Assembly (NCBI GenBank): GCA_011800155.1
Contig: CM022371.1
Location: 2,232,001-2,296,000 of the forward strand
Source of the DNA: Flammulina velutipes
Taxonomy: Eukaryota > Basidiomycota > Agaricomycetes > Agaricales > Physalacriaceae
Length of the DNA stretch: 64,000 nucleotides
Reading direction: 5' to 3'
Shown here in pieces: positions 59,491 through 64,000 of this stretch. Below the pieces are notes generated by a model, which was not told where the DNA came from, made no database searches, and saw only the letters and a program-made list of their open reading frames with translations. Positions within the stretch are counted from its first letter, which is position 1; every line of letters starts with the position of its first letter. Both the position numbers and the translations under genes were made by a program.

Positions 59491-61181
59491 TTATGTATCG
59501 GCAAGAAAATGGTCGATGATTGCGTTAGTACTTTCCTTCCAGACCCCGATGGTCTTCCCGCTCCATCTTGGGGCCTTCCCTCCACCTTTCGCGCCTAGTT
59601 TTGACTTTAAGGATTCCCCGGTTTGCTTTACAAGTTCATCCTCCGAGCCAAAGACCACTATTACGTTGGTGGCAGCTTGACTTGGCGCAAAAGGGGAGGA
59701 AGATAAAACGAGGAGGTAACTCTTCTGTGAGTCAGCCCTGTCCTTCACTTTACCCGAGAAGAGTAAACAGACAGAGGAGAGAAAACCCAAAACGTTGTTC
59801 GAATCGTCGATTCGATGTATATGTTTCTTGAAGACTGCTTGCGTCGACGCTGATAATTCACCGACCAATTCTTCAGCCAGCAAGGTAGCGAGCTCTCCTT
59901 CGACATCTTGAGCGCGTTTGTCAGCTTTCTTGCGTTCGTCCACCAGTTGTGCAACCCTTTCTGGGACGAGGCTAGCACCACAACTGAGCGCGGACGCCGT
60001 GGACGTCAGATGATTGTGCGATGATGTGAGGTGGGCGATAAGACGAGGCCCACATACAAAGTAAAGGCGCGCGGACGTAGTATTTGACCGAGAGAGGGCA
60101 TCAGTGTGAGGGAAAAGGAAGAGTTGAAGGTTCTTGATGCTAGGTAGGTGAGTCCCACAACAGCTATCGAAATGGGTCAGATCTTGACCTTATTGGTATC
60201 AATGACGTGAAACCAGTGCTTACGGGTTTCTGTCAATACCCTCGATAACCACGACACGTTTAACACCTCCAGTGTAGTCATCTGGTAACCCTTTCCCTAC
60301 AGAGCGTCCGCTATCCAATTTTGGTACCGTAAAATGGTCTTGTTTCTGATCTAATTCTTCGACTTCAATGTGGATGCTGCGTCCTTCGAAGACAAGTCGA
60401 TTTGCCGCGTTCTGTATGATGGCGATCTCCTCAGTGGTCATCCCGCGAGGTATTTCCACATAGCAAGGATTAGGGTGACTTGTGAGCGACCATGAGAGAG
60501 TTGGAAGACTGAGATGGGTCTCGAGGAGGGCAGAGAGTAAATGCTGGGATGTGTGCATGGACATCTGAAGGGCGATTTCATCAGTCACAGAGTGTTGGCC
60601 GGTGTATGTAGGTAACTGACGTGGTCGTAGCGCCTATCCCAGCCAGCCTCGTCCAACTTGGCAATAACCTTTGCCCCAGGAACAAAAATTGCGGATGCAG
60701 CCTGGACGGATATTTCGTTTGGAACACGAACGTAGTGCACTGCGTGTCCACCATGTCTTTTGCATTGCACGATGGTGTAAGAGTCCCCGTTAGGTGTTAC
60801 CAGAACCCCAGTGTCCGTAGGTTGACCGCCTCCCTCTGGGAAGATAACTGTGTCATGTAGCACTATTTCGAGGACGGGACTGTCTGGCAGTGTGGGAGCT
60901 AAGACAGCTTTCTTGGTTTTTTTCCCCTCTGGGGTAGGCTGAGGTTGGGAAATCGAGCATGAAACAACTGAAGTTTCTAGCACGCGCAAAAGCGGGTTTC
61001 CTATGAATCACAATTAATTTGAATCTGGGATACGGTGATAGGGCGAGATCTTACTTTGACAAGCTAAAATGCCAACCGGGATGGCAATACGAGGGTCTGC
61101 AGTTACTGTGAGAGTGGGGGACACTACCCTATGATATTCTGGGGGAACTGTAGGCGCCATTAGTAAAGCAGTTGCAGACAT
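59491..61181 (-). CDS. Alanyl-tRNA editing protein (AlaX-M / AARSD1 type)
   Basis: Free-standing editing domain that removes Ser or Gly wrongly attached to tRNA-Ala. Four exons. The N-terminal part has ILACQRNPLLRVLETSVVSC, DTVIFPEGGGQPTDTG and AGWDRRYDH. The editing core has the zinc-site HxxxH in MSMHTSQHLLSALLETH and the second pair in NPCCGTHLPSIKNLQLF. The C-terminal helical part (LVPERVAQLVDERKKADKRA) and the DHHA1-like end (FGSEDELVKQTGESLKSKLG, then GGGKAPRWSGKTIGV) are present, so it is the long form without the synthetase domain. The start is either 61181 (MSATALLMAPTV) or 61160. Divergent from the MFS gene with 82 bp between starts. All metal ligands appear present. Confidence 0.9.
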
Positions 61182-61263
61182 ATTCAGATCGAATAGGCAA
61201 GTGTGTGGTGGTAAGTAACCAAGTTGACCGGGCCGATATCCGAAAGCGGTTAGCGGCTTGACC
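61182..61263. promoter_or_regulatory. Divergent promoter region, alanyl-tRNA editing protein / MFS
   Basis: 82 bp between start codons facing away from each other. No clear TATA box or known operator is visible. Confidence 0.4.
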
Positions 61264-63226
61264 ATGAACGTCGACGACCAAAATCAACCTCTGCTTGGAA
61301 CTCGGGATGAAAGCGCCGACGAGGAATGCAGCCTGGACGCGTTTCTGACGTCCAGAGATCCTGATATTGCATTTGGTGGCCCACAACAAAGGTTGACGCT
61401 TGAAAAACGGCTGCTAAAGAAGCTCGACAGGCGCATGTCTATCCTCATTCTCATCTACATCCTCAATTGTAGGTCTTCATTAGAGTCTCTATGCTTGGTT
61501 TGACGCCCCGCCAGACATTGACCGAAACAACGCGGCGTAAGAACCGCGTTTAGTTGTGAGCTACTCCTGATGCTGTGGTAGCGCTGCAAGACTGCGGGGT
61601 TTCGAAAGAGACCTGAACTTGAAGGATTCTCAGTTTGCCACCATTCTATCAGTGCTTTACATTGGCTATCTTATCATGCAAATACCGTCGTAAGGCATCC
61701 TTCAATACATTTACGCCCGTATTCACGCTATTCAGAAACATGTTTCTGGCGTACATGGGAAGACCTTCCATTTACCTACCGGTCTGCATGATGATTTGGG
61801 GAGCGATATCAGTCTGTACAGGCGCGAATTTTTGACCCTCGTTGTCGAGTCCAAGATTAACCGTCAGTATCTATCAGGACTTACTACGACGTACGGCAAG
61901 CTATTTGCTGTGATTATGTCTGATACTCGTCCACAGCTTCGTAGGTGCTGTAACCACCCGGTTCCTACTTGGCTTCGTTGAAGCTGCTTTCTTTCCTGGA
62001 GCATTGGTTCGTCCAATCTCTTAAATCCTCGATTTGTTGTTCTAAAAAAAGTTGAAGTTCTTGATTTCACGCTGGTATAAGCGAAATGAGCTCTCTCAGA
62101 GAATCGCCTTGTTGTCTTGTGGAAGCCTAGTCAGCAATGCCTTTGGTTCACTGATCGCGTCGTGCATTCTCGATCTCACGGACGGCAAGCTGGGTTATGC
62201 TGCGTGGAGGAAGGTCGCTCGAAATATCTCAAAACAGTCTTGCTAAACAATCTGTAGATGGCTTTTCTTTATAGAAGGCAGTTTGACAATCTTGGTGGCC
62301 GTCCTCGCACTTTTCGTACTTCCAGATTTTCCGGAGACGTCAAATTGGTTAACAATGTCCGAGCAAGCCTTAGCCATTCGAAGGATACAGGAAGACACGG
62401 GGTCGTCCAACAAAGATCATTCTATGAAGCAACAATTCGAGGGTCTGTCTCTTGCTGTATCTGACGGCAAAGTTTGGTGGCTTGCCTTGACATTAACCAG
62501 TCTTGTATTCTCCTTGTCATTCAGCGCGTACTTTCCCACTCTAATGGCTACAATGGGGTATTCAACGACAACGACCTTGCTTCTTTGTGCGCCTCCTTGG
62601 GCCTTCGCGACTTTAGTTGCGGCATTTATGTCTCGGTAGGTCATGATGAGAGTACGACCGTAATTAACTCAGGCCCACTCTATTTTATTTGTTTAGACAT
62701 TCAGATTTGCATGCAGAGCGCTTTTGGCATATCACCGTTTCCTTTGGTATTGGAATTATCGGGTTCTTGATGGCTATGTCGACGATGAACGTCACCGTTC
62801 GCTACATAGCATTGTACGTGTCATTTCTATTGCTCAAGTTATTGTTAATGTGTGTTCTAGATTCCTTCAAGCACAATCTTACGCAGGATTCATATGCTTC
62901 CTTGCCTGGGCAAGTGGTTCTATGGCTTATCCAGCTTCGAAGCGCGCCGTCGGGCTAGCTCTCCTCAACACAGTATCTTCGCTGGGGAATGTATTTGGAT
63001 CGTGAGGCTCCCATTCTGCTGGTTGTATCACATCTAACGTATAAACTTCCGTAGATACGTTTTCCCAACGTCCTGGGGCCCAAGCTATGGGAAATCATTC
63101 ACGTGTTGCATCCTAGCAACATGCATAGGGTTAGGAATGTCATGGATGTTCCGAAGTCATCTTTTAAAGCTGAATTCGCGAGAGGAAGCGCGAGAAGGAG
63201 GCAAGGCTTACAAATATATCCTGTAG
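61264..63226 (+). CDS. MFS transporter of the allantoate permease (Dal5/ACS) family, possibly damaged
   Basis: About ten exons. A cytosolic N-terminus (MNVDDQNQPLLGTRDESADE) leads to LLKKLDRRMSILILIYILNY and IDRNNAAAARLRGFERDL, a family signature. Further segments are FATILSVLYIGYLIMQIPSN, MMIWGAISVCTGLTTTFVGA, VTTRFLLGFVEAAFFPGALF, LISRWYKRNELSQRIALLSC, then WLFFIEGSLTILVAVLALFV, LPDFPETSNWLT and the second six helices, ending KAYKYIL. The family carries allantoate, ureidosuccinate, vitamins or other organic anions; the substrate here is unknown. Two introns are odd: 61822-61877 starts GC, and 62210-62257 must start GA to join AAWR to WLFFIEG. The nearby GT donor shifts the frame and stops early. 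This may be a recent pseudogene or a rare splice site. Confidence 0.75.
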
Positions 63227-63420
63227 AGCGAGGTATAGAACGAAGTATAGAGGCAGGTTCGATGTGGCGCAATAATCTAGGCTGCGGTCCGGATCCCCGA
63301 TTTCCCGAGGTTATCCCATCAACGGACAAATACCGGGCCTTCCGTCTTTCGTCACAAGAACGATGAGTAGGACCAGGCAGGCAGTGGAACTTGCATCTTG
63401 CCTTCGCCTCTTTATCAGCA

Positions 63421-64000
63421 ATGGCAACGACTCGTATTCTCAAAGACTGGTCCTATACCCAGGTTGGCGGAGGCCAGGGAACTAAAGATGGTGAATGGTT
63501 GCAAGCATCATCATTCCCGACCACCGTCCATGTCGAGTTGCTCAAGTTGAAGAAGATTCCTGATCCTGTACGTGCTGATTGTCTTTAGGTGCCCTATACT
63601 GACCGTCGATTCAGTTTCTCGATCTCAATGAATGGGAGGTACAATGTAAAGTGTTCTGTTTGATACTGTCGAGGTGGCGCTTATTTGATATGACAGGGGT
63701 CGGAGAAAGCGCATGGGTTTTCAAAACCGTGTTCGACGTGTCTGAGGAAGAATTGAAGCCACTGAATGTTGATCTCGTCTTTGACGGCATTGATACGTTT
63801 GCATCCGTCAAGTTGGTAAGTATAGACGGGTTATTTACGGATATTATACTGATAATGCTCCGCAGAACGGCGAAGTAATCCTCTCGTGAGAAAGGACCTT
63901 CTTTACAATACGTACTGGACTAACCTGGTGTTTCAGAGCTCATAATCAGTTCCTCTCGTACGCATTACCGGTGAAATCTCTCCTCAAAGTTGGATCGAAT
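63421..64000 (+). CDS. Beta-mannosidase (GH2), 5' part
   Basis: The first exons of a gene that runs past the window. The start at 63421 gives MATTRILKDWSYTQVGGGQG, followed by PTTVHVELLKLKKIPDPFLD, LNEWEVQWVGESAWVFKTVF, DVFDGIDT-type sequence (VDLVFDGIDTFASVKLNGEV) and AHNQFLSYALPVKSLLKVGS. This is the sugar-binding N-terminal domain of GH2 beta-mannosidases; the catalytic TIM barrel lies outside. Five exons are seen, with introns of about 48-53 bp. There is no signal peptide, which fits the intracellular clade B enzymes that finish degradation of manno-oligosaccharides and N-glycan cores. A GH2 relative with another specificity cannot be excluded from this part. Confidence 0.85.

Overview
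The window is eukaryotic nuclear DNA from a filamentous basidiomycete, most likely an Agaricomycete. Genes are dense and on both strands. Almost every gene is cut by short introns of about 45 to 65 bp with GT(A/G)xGT donors and (C/T)AG acceptors, so most coding sequences run as chains of short exons rather than long ORFs. The gene families point the same way: a basidiomycete-style Zn2Cys6 factor, a SLIP-GC-like large GTPase, an RNAi-type RdRP, an ATG10 and a Dal5-type MFS carrier. I see no rRNA, tRNA, CRISPR array, transposon or viral copy. All gene models below were assembled by eye from splice signals and family similarity.

Layout. 1-5.3 kb: 3' end of PIG-A, VPS26, GPN3, a His-rich small protein and a secreted hydrolase-lectin fusion. 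5.6-13.4 kb: SLIP-GC-like GTPase and a large disordered nuclear protein. 13.7-18.1 kb: acetyl-CoA acetyltransferase, ATG10, ribosomal protein eS1 and APRT. 18.2-28.1 kb: EDEM-type ER mannosidase, a ZNRD2-like zinc protein, an unknown protein with three copies of a strand motif, a FAF1-like ribosome factor and an RS/coiled-coil protein. 28.2-38.8 kb: cohesin SMC1, a double ABCG transporter and MOB1. 39.1-50 kb: BTB protein, DBP8 helicase, Zn2Cys6 regulator, DUF302 protein, HMG-box factor, SUA5 and FMC1. 50.2-64 kb: RRM protein, a degenerate eIF4A-like protein, RNA-dependent RNA polymerase, alanyl-tRNA editing protein, MFS transporter and the start of a beta-mannosidase.

Most genes are housekeeping functions (retromer, GPI anchors, RNA polymerase II assembly, ribosome biogenesis, cohesion, autophagy, ERAD, tRNA quality control) with no operon logic. 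Neighbours are often divergent with only 47 to 175 bp between start codons, so shared promoters are likely.

The most interesting points are: (1) a DEAD-box protein of eIF4A ancestry at 51.7-54.8 kb that has lost its nucleotide-binding and catalytic motifs and gained a roughly 425-residue disordered N-terminus, next to an RdRP; (2) extremely small exons, including a 6-nt exon that restores the Zn2Cys6 motif and a run of 3-, 7- and 29-nt exons in the SLIP-GC-like gene; (3) at least six introns with GC donors, two of them inside nucleotide-binding motifs; (4) an MFS gene that only reads through if an intron with a GA donor is removed; and (5) a secreted endonuclease/phosphatase-fold protein fused to a jacalin-like lectin domain.
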